A stretch of 64,000 bases of DNA from Chloroflexota bacterium. Its GTDB lineage: Bacteria > Chloroflexota > Chloroflexia > Chloroflexales > Herpetosiphonaceae. Location of the stretch: contig JAIUOC010000012.1 in assembly GCA_020161265.1 (NCBI GenBank), positions 62,001 through 126,000 of the forward strand, given 5' to 3'. Below are positions 1-8,744 of this stretch, one piece after another; the stretch's first letter is position 1, and each line of letters starts with the position of its first letter. A program made the translations under genes and the position numbers. The notes under the pieces are model-generated. The model searched no databases and was not told the DNA's origin. It saw only the letters and a list, made by a program, of their open reading frames with translations.

Positions 1-189
1 CAAACGCCGTTGAAGCTCATGCAAGGCCTGCATCTGAGCACTTTTTGGGTCAAGCCCACGCGCAGCATACCACAGCGAAAAGCGATGCTGAGGCGCTGCC
101 TGCGCGGCAACCTGAGTTATTTCGCGAACAAAGCGGCCAATTCCGCCGCCCTGCCGCACTGCTGCATTGTAATCAATTGCTATGTGCAT
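1..189 (-). CDS. Glycosyltransferase family 4, N-terminal fragment (truncated by window edge)
   Basis: Reading the minus strand from an ATG at 189 gives an open frame of exactly 63 codons running off the window start. It begins MHIAIDYNAAVRQGGGIGRF and continues with VREITQVAAQA. A short beta strand followed by a glycine-rich GGGIGRF turn and a helix is the classic N-terminus of GT-B fold, GT4-type sugar transferases (acceptor domain), which act at the membrane in polysaccharide or glycolipid assembly. The catalytic C-terminal domain lies outside the window, so donor and acceptor cannot be inferred. It heads away from a dispersed repeat at 200-401 and lies on the same strand as the polysaccharide genes that follow, which fits a surface-glycan role. 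Confidence 0.7.
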   Translation of the reverse strand, partial: MHIAIDYNAAVRQGGGIGRFVREITQVAAQAAPQHRFSLWYAARGLDPKSAQMQALHELQRRL

Positions 190-199
190 AAGTTTTTTA

Positions 200-401
200 G
201 GGGTCGGGGGTCAGGGGCTGGGGGGCAGTTCACCATTCAATTCCCCAACACCAACCCGTAGCCAATCCACTTCCGATAGTCAATAGCCTAGAGCCTCATC
301 CTTCATCCCTTCGCGTCCTTCGTGTCCTTCGCGGTTTCAGATCTTAGCATCTTTCGTGATGGCAATTTTACTGGCCCCTGGCCCCCAGCTCCTGACCCCT
401 C
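200..401. repeat. Dispersed intergenic repeat, copy A
   Basis: A composite non-coding stretch. It holds a G-rich arm at 207-224 (GGGGTCAGGGGCTGGGGG), the phrase CCGATAGTCAATAGCC at about 274, a run of CCTTCG/TCCTTCGTG units at 302-341, and a C-rich arm at 382-400 that is nearly the reverse complement of the first arm. The same phrases recur near 13.1, 54.6 and 55.2 kb. The right arm runs into the 3' end of the DinB-like gene and supplies its last codons. It appears to be an unnamed chromosomal repeat; function unknown. Confidence 0.7.
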
Positions 402-862
402 GTTATCACCTGACCAATTTGCTCAAGATGCAGTTCGCCGTGACGGGCATAATACCGCGCCACTTGCTCAAGCGTCATTTCGCCATTTTCGGGATGCCAA
501 CCAGTGCGTTCAAAACTAGCTAAATCGAGCGAATTGACTAAGGTTGCCGCCCGTTCTTGCAAGCCTTGCAAAATCGTCAAGGATGTTTCGATTGCACCAA
601 TACTATCAGCGGTTGTGACCCATGTATCCTGCGCAAATGGCTTGAGCGTTGGGTAATCTTCCAACAACAAAAGTTTCATGCGAATAAACAAATTCATCTG
701 GCCATCAGCAAGATGATGGATGTTTTGGGCGATTGTCCATTCATTCGGTATATAGGCCGTGTTCAATTGCTCAAGATCCAAACGATCGACCAAGGCGTGT
801 AATTGAGCAGGCAAGTGTAAAATGGTCGCTACAAGTGCATCGCGTTCGCTAGCAGTTAACAT
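368..862 (-). CDS. DinB/YfiT-like metal-dependent protein
   Basis: A 164-residue protein that reads as a four-helix-bundle DinB-superfamily member. The presumed metal triad is visible as His50 (NIHHLADGQ) plus His141 and His145 (ARHGELHLEQI), the spacing seen in YfiT-like thiol transferases and related DinB proteins. Those enzymes use a divalent metal to activate a low-molecular-weight thiol; the substrate here is unknown. The ATG lies about 7 bases after the stop of the upstream membrane protein gene, so the two are probably co-transcribed. The last residues (GQELGARGQ) are encoded by the arm of a dispersed repeat, so the original C-terminus has probably been replaced. Confidence 0.8.
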   Translation of the reverse strand: MLTASERDALVATILHLPAQLHALVDRLDLEQLNTAYIPNEWTIAQNIHHLADGQMNLFIRMKLLLLEDYPTLKPFAQDTWVTTADSIGAIETSLTILQGLQERAATLVNSLDLASFERTGWHPENGEMTLEQVARYYARHGELHLEQIGQVITRGQELGARGQ

Positions 863-869
863 GGCTGGC

Positions 870-2054
870 TCACTTTCGTTTGCTGAACAGATACAAAACC
901 AACCCCAAAATCACGATGCTCCAATAATTGATGATCCGATCGAGAAACGCCACGGCAGTGCTGGTGGTTTGGCCCACGCTAAACAACATCATCACCCCAG
1001 CAATCCCAACCTCGACCAAGCCCAAGCCACCAGGCAAGGCCGGCACGGCGGTCAGCAACGAGCTAGCTAAGGCCACAAAAATAATTGCTGATAACGATAA
1101 GCCTAAGCCACCCATGGCCTCAATTACGAAAAACAAGCGCATCGACTCGCCCAACCACACGATGATTGTCAAAATCAGCAAAATTGGCAGGCGTGAAGGC
1201 CGAAACGATGAAAGCGTGCCTTCCTCGAAGCGAGCATAAAAATCGTGGAAACGTTGGGGCAAGGCGCGGCGAATCAACGGACTCAGATAGCGCATCGACA
1301 TCAAACCAATGACCAGCAAAATCGTAAAAACAATCCCGATGATAAATAATTTTTCAGTCCAGCTATTGAGGTGACCTTGAAACACCAATAAGCCCGAAAC
1401 CACCAACATGCCAAAGAGCACAATCATATCGACGATGCGTTCGGCGAAAATTGTGCCCAAGGTACGCGAGAATGAGGCGTTACCATTTTTCTTAACCAAA
1501 TAGCCACGATAGGCATCGCCCAGTTTGGCGGGCACAACGCAGTTGGCAAACCACGAAAGCCCAATAAACTCGCTTAATGCCGCAAGCCCCGACCAATTTT
1601 TACGTGATTGCGGGCTATCAACCTCAAAGCCAGCGCTGCGCAAGATAATTCGCCAGCGCCAGGCCCGAATTGGAAAAAGACCATAGAAAACAATAAAACC
1701 AGCGCTATACAGCCAAAGATTGGTCTGAAGAATCTGCTGCCACATCTCGGCGAGGTTGATATCGGCTCGCCAAAATGCTAAGCCCAGAATCGCAAAGGCA
1801 ATGCCAAACGAAGCCAGCGATTTGATATTCAGAAATTTGTCGCGCAGCGAAAAGCCGCTCGAACGCACATCGGCTAAATCTTCGGGCAGTGCCTCAGCGG
1901 GTAACGGAGCAGCCTCGGCGGCCTGTTCAACCAATTGTTCGAGCGATTCGGTTTCAGCCGGACGCGGCAAGCCTTGGTTGGTTTGCTCAGGGCGTAAACT
2001 AGCAGGATTTGCTTGCGTTTGCGATTTCATAATGATCCAGTTTGTTTCTAACAC
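870..2054 (-). CDS. Flippase-like integral membrane protein (lysylphosphatidylglycerol synthase TM / UPF0104 family)
   Basis: A 394-residue polytopic protein with an N-terminal cytoplasmic segment rich in Glu, Ala and Pro (about residues 10-70), then some eight hydrophobic helices. The blocks SWFANCVVPAKLGDAYRGYLV and AVPALPGGLGLVEVG are typical of the YbhN/AglD/MprF-flippase-type membrane family, often found beside glycosyltransferases and thought to move lipid-linked substrates. The GTG at 2054 and an ATG at 2030 are both possible starts; neither has a strong ribosome site. It lies 9 bases downstream of the SDR gene on the same strand, so it probably belongs to the surface-polysaccharide operon. 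Substrate is unknown. Confidence 0.8.
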   Translation of the reverse strand: MLETNWIIMKSQTQANPASLRPEQTNQGLPRPAETESLEQLVEQAAEAAPLPAEALPEDLADVRSSGFSLRDKFLNIKSLASFGIAFAILGLAFWRADINLAEMWQQILQTNLWLYSAGFIVFYGLFPIRAWRWRIILRSAGFEVDSPQSRKNWSGLAALSEFIGLSWFANCVVPAKLGDAYRGYLVKKNGNASFSRTLGTIFAERIVDMIVLFGMLVVSGLLVFQGHLNSWTEKLFIIGIVFTILLVIGLMSMRYLSPLIRRALPQRFHDFYARFEEGTLSSFRPSRLPILLILTIIVWLGESMRLFFVIEAMGGLGLSLSAIIFVALASSLLTAVPALPGGLGLVEVGIAGVMMLFSVGQTTSTAVAFLDRIINYWSIVILGLVLYLFSKRK

Positions 2055-2063
2055 GATGCCGAT

Positions 2064-3017
2064 CTAGCAATCGTACTCGGTTTTATACCAATGCCAATAG
2101 CGCTCTAGGCCATCCTCGATATCGGTGGTTGGCTTCCAACCCAGCAATTGTTGCGCCTTGGTGGTGTCGGCAAAGGTAATTGGCGGGTCGGCAGATGATA
2201 AAGGCTTGGCTTCAATAATTGCATTCAAGCCAGTAATTGCTTGCAGCGTATCAATAAAACTGCGTAGCATCACCGGAGTTGAGTTGCCTAAATTGAAAAT
2301 ATCAAAGGCGCGATCGCTATCGAGCACCGCAATCACCCCTGAAACAATATCGTCAACGTAGGTCCAATCGCGGTAAACATCAACCCCGCCATTGTAAAGC
2401 ACAATTGGCTCTTGCTTGCGCATGGCCTCAACAAAAATTGTTGGGGTCATATCGGGGCGGCCTTTGGGGCCATAGACCGTGAAAAAGCGCACCACGCGGG
2501 TTGGAATTTGGGTTTGGTAGTGGAAGGTATAGGCTAGTAGTTCTGAGGCTTTTTTGGTAGCAGCATAGGGCGATAATGGTCGATCGGTGGCTAATTCCTC
2601 ATGCCATGGAGTTGGCGCAAGCCCATACACCGACGACGTTGAGGCTTGAACAAAGGCCTGAATGCCATATTGAATCGCTGCTTGCCAGACATTGACCGAG
2701 CCTTCAACGTTGACTGCGCTATACAAAGCGGGGTATTGCAACGAATAGCGCGGGTTGGCCATGCCTGCCAAATGCGCTACATAGCTTGGACGATGTTGCT
2801 CAAACAAGGCCAATAAACTGGCCGGATCGCGCAAATCGCCTTCCCACAGTACAAAATTAGGATGATCAAGCAAACCTGCTACATTACGGCGTTTGCGTTC
2901 AGGGCTGTAATAATCGTTGAAATTATCGAATGCAATGACACGTTCGCCACGCTGCAACAGTGTTTCGCACAAATGCGAGCCAATAAAACCCGCACCACCC
3001 GTTACTAAATATGTCAT
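2064..3017 (-). CDS. NAD-dependent SDR epimerase, UDP-glucuronate 4-epimerase-like
   Basis: Starting at the ATG at 3017 gives 317 residues. The Rossmann motif TGGAGFIG is at residues 6-13, the catalytic triad is represented by the STSSVYG serine and YAATK (Tyr/Lys), and the phrase FFTVYGPKGRPDM matches UDP-glucuronate 4-epimerases. It would interconvert UDP-glucuronate and UDP-galacturonate, or act on a closely related nucleotide sugar, for polysaccharide synthesis. Its ATG overlaps the TGA of the upstream O-antigen ligase-like gene (ATGA), which implies translational coupling. A longer frame from 3062 exists but would sit inside that gene and adds no family sequence. Confidence 0.85.
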   Translation of the reverse strand: MTYLVTGGAGFIGSHLCETLLQRGERVIAFDNFNDYYSPERKRRNVAGLLDHPNFVLWEGDLRDPASLLALFEQHRPSYVAHLAGMANPRYSLQYPALYSAVNVEGSVNVWQAAIQYGIQAFVQASTSSVYGLAPTPWHEELATDRPLSPYAATKKASELLAYTFHYQTQIPTRVVRFFTVYGPKGRPDMTPTIFVEAMRKQEPIVLYNGGVDVYRDWTYVDDIVSGVIAVLDSDRAFDIFNLGNSTPVMLRSFIDTLQAITGLNAIIEAKPLSSADPPITFADTTKAQQLLGWKPTTDIEDGLERYWHWYKTEYDC

Positions 3018-4438
3018 GCACGCCACCCTTGGCGCTGTGTCAGAACCACACATAAGGCCCACACCGCGCTCAAATGAATTCCAAAATTCAATACATGGAG
3101 ATTATCGAAAACGTTATGCAATTGAATGGCGGTTATGATACCACAGCAGCCAATTGCTACCATCTGCCAAACCGTGCCGCGCGTCGCCTGAATTGCCAAA
3201 TAGGCTTGACGATAGACCGCCGCAATCAGCACGAGGTAGGCAATCAAGCCCAACATGCCAGCTTCTGCCGCAATATGAATGTAGTAGTTGTGCGAGTGGC
3301 CTTGTGATTCCGACCAACGCCCGACAAAAAATTCGGGATAGGCTCGATTGAAGTTGTCGGGGCCAACTCCGAGCAGCGGATGGGCCAAAAACATATTTGC
3401 CCCCGCTTGCCAATGCGCCATGCGTTCGACCACCGCAAAATTTTCGTCGGTAACTGTTACCCGCCCAGCATCAAAAATTCGCAAATTGTTGGTTAGGCTG
3501 CTAATTCGCTCGGTAATCACTGGCGGAAATAGCTCAGGCTGGCTGATAATTGCCAACAACAAGATTCCACCAAGGGCAATTAATGGCAAGGCTCGCCGTC
3601 GATCAACCGCCAGCAGCATCACCACCACCGCACCCATAATGCCAATCCAAGCGCCGCGCGAAAAACTAACCCCAATTGCCGCCAAAATGATCAGGCTTGT
3701 ACCAGCACTCAAGGCCGAGCCAATTAAATAGTGCCAGCGTTGGCGCTGTTGCCACCAAAACCAGAGCAAGCCCAAGGCTACACTCAAAGTCATGGGCCAC
3801 ATCAACTCCAAAAAGCCGGCAAAGGTGTTGGGCTTACCGATTGTGCCATAAGCCCGCACAGTTTCGCCAATGGCAAATGGGCCAGCACCCACGCGATATT
3901 GCTGAATACCAATCAGTGCCTCAATGACCCCAACCGTGAACATCACCGCAATCAGGCCAATCGCGCGTTTGGGCGTGGTGATCGTGGCAACCGTCACCAC
4001 AAAGGCCAGAAAGGCCATGAACCAACGAACCACTTGCTTCAAGGCATCAACCGCGTTGTATTCGGTTAGCCCCGCCGAGAGCAGCAAGGCCATCAAAAAC
4101 AGGCTCCATGGCACGAGTAAGGTTGTATCGATGATGATTTTGCGCTGCGCCATGCCATACAGCAACCACGCCCCCAGCGCCATAATCCCAATCACATGGG
4201 TGGCGGTCAGGCCCAGCGGAAAGCTCAATAACTCTTGAAGCATAACCGTGGCAACCGTCAGGCTCAAACCTACGGCAGGCTGAATCAGCATGCAAACAAG
4301 CAGCATGCCACAAATAATTAACGTTGCTGCCTGCGTGAAGGGCAGCAGAGTAATAATTGCCACTCCTGCCAGCCCCAAGCTAGCTAGCAACCAATCCAAT
4401 GGCTGCACGGAGCGCCAAGTTAATGCGTGACGCTGCAT
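3014..4438 (-). CDS. O-antigen ligase-family membrane protein (Wzy/WaaL-like)
   Basis: 474 residues from the ATG at 4438, which has a GAGGAAGG ribosome site a few bases upstream. About twelve hydrophobic helices are separated by short loops, with a larger loop near residues 300-370 containing HPLLGVGPDNFNRAYPEFF and GHSHNYYIHIAAEAGMLG. That pattern (large periplasm-side loop with GVGxxNF and HNxYxxxAAExG) is characteristic of the Wzy_C/O-antigen ligase family, which transfers or polymerises lipid-linked glycans outside the membrane. Polymerase or ligase cannot be decided from sequence alone. Its stop overlaps the start of the downstream epimerase gene. Confidence 0.85.
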   Translation of the reverse strand: MQRHALTWRSVQPLDWLLASLGLAGVAIITLLPFTQAATLIICGMLLVCMLIQPAVGLSLTVATVMLQELLSFPLGLTATHVIGIMALGAWLLYGMAQRKIIIDTTLLVPWSLFLMALLLSAGLTEYNAVDALKQVVRWFMAFLAFVVTVATITTPKRAIGLIAVMFTVGVIEALIGIQQYRVGAGPFAIGETVRAYGTIGKPNTFAGFLELMWPMTLSVALGLLWFWWQQRQRWHYLIGSALSAGTSLIILAAIGVSFSRGAWIGIMGAVVVMLLAVDRRRALPLIALGGILLLAIISQPELFPPVITERISSLTNNLRIFDAGRVTVTDENFAVVERMAHWQAGANMFLAHPLLGVGPDNFNRAYPEFFVGRWSESQGHSHNYYIHIAAEAGMLGLIAYLVLIAAVYRQAYLAIQATRGTVWQMVAIGCCGIITAIQLHNVFDNLHVLNFGIHLSAVWALCVVLTQRQGWRA

Positions 4439-4485
4439 GGCCTTCCTCGGCTCTTTCGTTGCAAATGCGGCAAATCGATCGCATA

Positions 4486-4519
4486 CCAAAAGCCCGAGCC
4501 ATCCACGCCGATGCTCGGG
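4486..4519 (-). terminator. Candidate intrinsic terminator after the UDP-glucuronate decarboxylase gene
   Basis: On the minus strand CCCGAGC and GCTCGGG are separated by 13 bases and followed by CTTTTGG. It sits between the UXS stop and the O-antigen ligase start, so it may reduce read-through between the two. The T-run is short. Confidence 0.5.
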
Positions 4520-4543
4520 AGTTTGGAATAGCCTATGTTGGGC

Positions 4544-5500
4544 TTATTTAATTTCGCCACGTTGGCGCAATTGCTCAGCAAACCACGGAATCGTTTGTTC
4601 CAAGCCCGCTTGCAAGGTGACTTGTGGCTCCCAATTCAGCACCCGTTTGGCTTTGCTAATATCAGGCTGGCGATTTTGTGGATCGTCTTTGATGCGCAGT
4701 TCGGGCTTAACCACCGTTCCAGCCGGATTGCCAGTCATGGCATTGACGATTTCGGCGAACTCGCGCATGGTGAACTCGTGAGGATTGCCAATATTAACTG
4801 GCTCGACCTCATCGGAGAGTAACAAACGATACACGCCTTCGACCAAATCGCCAACGAATTGGAATGAGCGGGTTTGCAAGCCATCGCCATAAAGGGTCAG
4901 TGGCTCGCCACGCAACGATTGTTGAATAAAGTTGGGTACAACTCGACCATCAGCCAAGCGCATGCGTGGGCCATAGGTGTTGAAAATCCGCACAATCCGT
5001 GTTTGCACGCCGTGGTAGGTGTGGTAGGCCATGGTCATGGCTTCGGCAAAGCGTTTGGCTTCATCGTAAACCCCGCGTGGCCCGATTGGATTGACGTGGC
5101 CCCAATAGGTTTCGGGTTGGGGATGAACTTGCGGATCGCCATAAACCTCAGAAGTTGAGGCGATCAAAAAGCGTGCGCCTTTGGCTTTGGCCAAACCGAG
5201 GGCATTGTGGGTTCCCAAAGCCCCAACCTTGAGCGTTTGAATCGGCAGTTCAAGATAATCGATTGGCGAGGCTGGCGAGGCAAAGTGCAAAACTGCATCG
5301 AGCGGGCCAGGCAAGAAAATATAGTTGGTCACATCGTGACGAATAAATTGAAAGCCTTCGCGGCCAACTAAATGGGCAATATTTTCAGGGTTGCCAGTGA
5401 TGAAATTATCCATCCCAACAACCGAATGACCTTCGGCCAGAAACCGCTCACACAAGTGCGAGCCTAAAAACCCTGCTGCTCCCGTGATCAACACGCGCAT
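4544..5500 (-). CDS. UDP-glucuronate decarboxylase (UDP-xylose synthase)
   Basis: 318 residues from the ATG at 5500, preceded by a strong AAGGAG site. An in-frame TTG further upstream overlaps this site and is unlikely to be used. The protein has the Rossmann motif [11 protein letters not shown], the phrase [20 protein letters not shown], the serine/tyrosine/lysine catalytic set ([14 protein letters not shown]) and [19 protein letters not shown]. These are diagnostic of UXS enzymes, which oxidise, decarboxylate and re-reduce UDP-glucuronate to UDP-xylose in the cytosol. With the neighbouring epimerase it points to a surface glycan built from uronic acids and pentose. Confidence 0.92.
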   Translation of the reverse strand: MRVLITGAAGFLGSHLCERFLAEGHSVVGMDNFITGNPENIAHLVGREGFQFIRHDVTNYIFLPGPLDAVLHFASPASPIDYLELPIQTLKVGALGTHNALGLAKAKGARFLIASTSEVYGDPQVHPQPETYWGHVNPIGPRGVYDEAKRFAEAMTMAYHTYHGVQTRIVRIFNTYGPRMRLADGRVVPNFIQQSLRGEPLTLYGDGLQTRSFQFVGDLVEGVYRLLLSDEVEPVNIGNPHEFTMREFAEIVNAMTGNPAGTVVKPELRIKDDPQNRQPDISKAKRVLNWEPQVTLQAGLEQTIPWFAEQLRQRGEIK

Positions 5501-5609
5501 CGTGAACTCCTTCAAACAGAATATTGGCGCAGAAGTCGCCCTATTCTAAACGCAGATTGCTTGGCTGAAAATTAATTGTCGCTAAGCGTTGCTTCGACGA
5601 AGCAGCTGC

Positions 5610-6245
5610 TTATTCATTGGTTGCCGATTCTGATTCGAGTTCAGCATCGGGGCGTTTTTTACGCGCCAACAAACCGCGCCGTTTGAGGCGTGCATTTTCA
5701 CTTTCTTTGCGATAATCGACCAATTTGCTTTCTTCGGTCATGCGGTCGGTAAACATAATCCCATCAAGGTGATCAAACTCGTGCTGAGCAATATGCCCAA
5801 CTTTGTAATCTTCAGCGGGAATATGGCGCAAGCGCTGTTCGCGACCCTTCAAATCGTAATATTTGATCGTTACCCATTTGTTGCGCGGCACTTTGGTATA
5901 GCGGCCAGGCATGCTCAAACAGCCTTCTTGCAGCATATGGGTTTCTTCGCTGGCTTTGATAATCTCTGGGTTGACCATCACATACAGCACGGCGGGAGCA
6001 ATTTGGGTCTGCGTACCATCTTCATGTTCTTCGTATTGGGCTGGTTCTTCAATTACCACCACACGCCGCGAAACCCCAACTTGTGGCGCAGCAATGCCAA
6101 CGCCGCGAGCTTCGCGCATGGTTTCAATCATATCATCAACTAAACCAGCCAAACTTTGATCAAAACTGGTGATGCGTTTGGCCTTGGCCCGTAACACCAC
6201 TGCATCAGTTGGATCTTCTATTTGCAATACCCGACGTACTGCCAT
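5610..6245 (-). CDS. def: Peptide deformylase
   Basis: 211 residues from the ATG at 6245, chosen because AAGGAGGT lies 6 bases upstream; longer in-frame starts lack a site. All three family motifs are present: GVGIAAPQ (48-55), EGCLS with the metal ligand Cys109, and HEFDH (155-159). The enzyme removes the N-formyl group from nascent proteins at the ribosome. The C-terminus is longer than in minimal deformylases, with a basic segment (KRRGLLARKKR) and an acidic end. It stands alone, divergent from the PhoX-type gene. Confidence 0.95.
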   Translation of the reverse strand: MAVRRVLQIEDPTDAVVLRAKAKRITSFDQSLAGLVDDMIETMREARGVGIAAPQVGVSRRVVVIEEPAQYEEHEDGTQTQIAPAVLYVMVNPEIIKASEETHMLQEGCLSMPGRYTKVPRNKWVTIKYYDLKGREQRLRHIPAEDYKVGHIAQHEFDHLDGIMFTDRMTEESKLVDYRKESENARLKRRGLLARKKRPDAELESESATNE

Positions 6246-6402
6246 GGGGGAACCTCCTTGATTGTTGCTAGCGTTCATTATAGCACCCTCATTTCTTAAT
6301 CTGATCTTTACATACTGATGAGTTGGGCTTGACATGGCTTACGTATGCTTTGGCTGTGTCCAGTTGAAATGAATGGTGTGTTGCCAACTTGGAGGGATTT
6401 CA

Positions 6403-8166
6403 ATGACCAGCCACGATCAGCGTGCAGAGCGCAAAAGTATTTGGCACGATTTATTAGAACGTCGGATCAATCGCCGGACCCTTGTTGCCAGTGGTGCTGC
6501 CGCTGCTGCGGTCGCGGCCTTACCCTTAGATCTGCAAACTGCTGAAGCGGCGCACTATCATGCTCCATTGTCAGCCCCAGCCTTGGCTCAACGCCAAGCG
6601 CAAGGTTCATTGCCCTTCAAGCCAATCAGCCCCAGCACCGCCGACGATTTGATTTTGCCCGAAGGCTTCCGCTACGATTTGCTAGCCCACCGTGGCCACG
6701 ATATGGGCGATGGCAGCTTGTTTGGCGAAAATGCCGATTTTCTGGCGTTCTTCCCAATCGATATGCTGCAAAAAGGCCTCGACCAAAATCGCCCACAATT
6801 TGGCTTTACCCGCAGCGATTTATCCAGCACCGATGGTTTGTTGCTGGTCAACCACGAATATATCAACCCCATGTTTATCTCGGGCTACACTGGCTCAGGC
6901 GCAAAATCTGGCGATCAAATCAACGCCGAAAAGCATATGGTTGGCATGAGTGTGATTCGGGTTAAGCGCAATAGCGATGGCCGTTGGTATTTCGACCAAA
7001 CTGATACTGCCCACAATCGCCGCATCGATGCAACCACGCCAATCACCTTAACTGGCCCAGCCGCCACTATCGACGGTGGTCCAATGGCGATTGGCTCACT
7101 TGGCAATTGTTCCGGTGGCGTAACGCCTTGGGGCACAGCCTTGAGTTGCGAAGAAAACTTCCAAGATTATCCAAATCCAGCGCCAACTGGCTATGGCTGG
7201 GAACCAGAAATCTATGGCAAGCGCCACTATGGCTGGGTCGTCGAAGTTGATCCATTCGATAAAAACAGCACGCCACGCAAACATACCGCCATGGGCCGCT
7301 TCCGCCACGAAAATGTAGCGGTACGGGTTGGTGGCGACGGCACAGTTGTGGCCTATATGGGCGACGACAAAGCCGATTCATGCGTCTATAAATTTGTGGC
7401 TGACCGCAAATTGACCAACTTGGCAGATCGCCCAGGCAATATGCAAATTCTCGAAAGCGGCCAACTCTACGCCGCCGACTTCGCCAATGGCAAGTGGATT
7501 TTGCTCGATTACAATAGCCAAAGCGCCTTGCAAAGTGCCAAAGATAGCAAAGGCAATTTGCTATTCAGCTCACAAGCCGATGTTTTGGCCGATACCCAAG
7601 CCGCTGCCATGGCGCTCAAAGCCACGCCCGTTGATCGCCCAGAAGATATTGAAATTCACCCACTCGATGGCAGTGTCTATGTTGCCTTGACCAACAACAC
7701 GGGCCACGGCAATTTCCACGGCCAAATCGTGCGTATGGCCGAAACCGACAATAATCCAGCTGCAACCAGCTTCGAATGGAGCATCTTCGCGGTTGGTGGC
7801 TCACAAAGCGGCTTCTCATCGCCCGACAACTTGGTGTTCGATGGTGAAGGCAACTTGTGGATGGTAACCGACATCTCATCATCACGCACCAATAAAGGGA
7901 TCTACAAATTCCAAGGCAACAACGGTCTCTTCTTCTTCCGCACCAGCGGCCCCGATGCTGGGATCGCCTTCCAATTTGCCTCAGGGCCGGTGGAAAGCGA
8001 AATGACTGGGCCATGCTGGTCGCCTGATGGCCGAACCCTGTTCTTGGCGATTCAACACCCAGGTGAAGAATCCAAGAGCTTGACCGAACTGAGCAGCCAC
8101 TGGCCAATCGGTGGTAACGAAGTGCCACGCTCAGGGGTTGTCGCAATTACAGGATTCAAGCGCTAG
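6403..8166 (+). CDS. Tat-exported PhoX-type phosphatase (DUF839)
   Basis: 587 residues from the ATG at 6403 (GGAGG a few bases upstream). The N-terminus carries a twin-arginine signal (NRRTLVASG at about 23-31, then an Ala-rich stretch), so the folded protein is probably exported by the Tat system. The phrases LGNCSGGVTPWGTALSCEENF, YGWVVEVDPFD and GRFRHENVAV are typical of PhoX, calcium/iron-dependent alkaline phosphatases that release phosphate from organic esters outside the cell. Other DUF839 members are uncharacterised, so the activity is inferred. A clear terminator follows the gene. No phosphate-regulon operator was recognised. Confidence 0.85.
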   Translation: MTSHDQRAERKSIWHDLLERRINRRTLVASGAAAAAVAALPLDLQTAEAAHYHAPLSAPALAQRQAQGSLPFKPISPSTADDLILPEGFRYDLLAHRGHDMGDGSLFGENADFLAFFPIDMLQKGLDQNRPQFGFTRSDLSSTDGLLLVNHEYINPMFISGYTGSGAKSGDQINAEKHMVGMSVIRVKRNSDGRWYFDQTDTAHNRRIDATTPITLTGPAATIDGGPMAIGSLGNCSGGVTPWGTALSCEENFQDYPNPAPTGYGWEPEIYGKRHYGWVVEVDPFDKNSTPRKHTAMGRFRHENVAVRVGGDGTVVAYMGDDKADSCVYKFVADRKLTNLADRPGNMQILESGQLYAADFANGKWILLDYNSQSALQSAKDSKGNLLFSSQADVLADTQAAAMALKATPVDRPEDIEIHPLDGSVYVALTNNTGHGNFHGQIVRMAETDNNPAATSFEWSIFAVGGSQSGFSSPDNLVFDGEGNLWMVTDISSSRTNKGIYKFQGNNGLFFFRTSGPDAGIAFQFASGPVESEMTGPCWSPDGRTLFLAIQHPGEESKSLTELSSHWPIGGNEVPRSGVVAITGFKR

Positions 8167-8185
8167 AATTTAGACCGCAGTTATA

Positions 8186-8224
8186 GCGCAGCCTCCAATG
8201 ATGTGGGCTGCGCCTTTATTTTGA
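8186..8224 (+). terminator. Intrinsic terminator after the PhoX-type gene
   Basis: GCGCAGCC (8186-8193) pairs with GGCTGCGC (8206-8213), followed by CTTTATTTTG. An 8-pair GC-rich stem plus a U-rich tail; it ends the phosphatase transcript about 15 bases before the next small gene. Confidence 0.8.
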
Positions 8225-8240
8225 ATTGTTTGGAGTTACG

Positions 8241-8561
8241 ATGACTATGCAAGAACTTTTGGTTCACGAGCGCACGTTGTTAGGCGCTTTGGATAGTTTT
8301 GCTGGAACGTTGGTGCGCACTCGCCCGCAACTTGCCGCCGATTACAACGAATATCTCGACGATTTTGCTCAGCGCTGGATCGATAGTGGCTATCCCAACG
8401 AACTCGATAGCATTTCAACCTATTGGGTGCAAGCCTATTTGAGCAGCCTCAGTTTGGCGCAACGTGAAGTTGCCAAGGCCGCCTTGCATAGCTTTTTCGA
8501 TTGGGCCGTGAGCCAAGGGTTAATTGATCAAGCCCCATTGAATGGTGGCTATCTTTCTTGA
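8241..8561 (+). CDS. Solo SAM-like (integrase N-terminal/core-binding-type) small protein
   Basis: 106 residues from the ATG at 8241, with TTGGAG just upstream. The pattern of four amphipathic helices, including YNEYLDDFAQRWIDSG, VQAYLSSL, REVAKAALHSFFDWAVSQGLI and a final LNGGYLS, resembles the SAM-like core-binding domain at the N-terminus of tyrosine recombinases (the helix ending in F-x-W-A/L-x-x-x-G-L-I/L is characteristic). No catalytic domain follows: the next 180 bases contain no recombinase frame. It may be a domain remnant or a stand-alone DNA-binding protein. Function unknown. Confidence 0.55.
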   Translation: MTMQELLVHERTLLGALDSFAGTLVRTRPQLAADYNEYLDDFAQRWIDSGYPNELDSISTYWVQAYLSSLSLAQREVAKAALHSFFDWAVSQGLIDQAPLNGGYLS

Positions 8562-8709
8562 ATCGTCTTGGCTTGCACCAAACCAGATTCTGCCCAACAA
8601 CCCCAAATTCTCTACTAAATCCGAGCGCAGGCCGCTCGATTATCGGCATCAAGCACTGATGCTAGTTTGGGCGTGAGCAAAAAGCCGTCTTTGCTCACGC
8701 TAGGCCCAA

Positions 8710-8738
8710 TTGCCTCAATGGGCAGCCTCGCGTACAAT
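8710..8738 (+). promoter_or_regulatory. Promoter of the histidine kinase gene, giving a probable leaderless mRNA
   Basis: TTGCCT at 8710-8715 and TACAAT at 8733-8738 are spaced by exactly 17 bases. The expected start point, about 7 bases further on, falls at the ATG of the kinase gene (8745), so the transcript would begin with its own start codon. Confidence 0.6.
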
Positions 8739-8744
8739 CGCCAT

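Noticed and set aside
8241-8561. Complete XerC/XerD-type recombinase
   Set aside because: The Arg-His-Arg-Tyr catalytic part does not follow in any frame.
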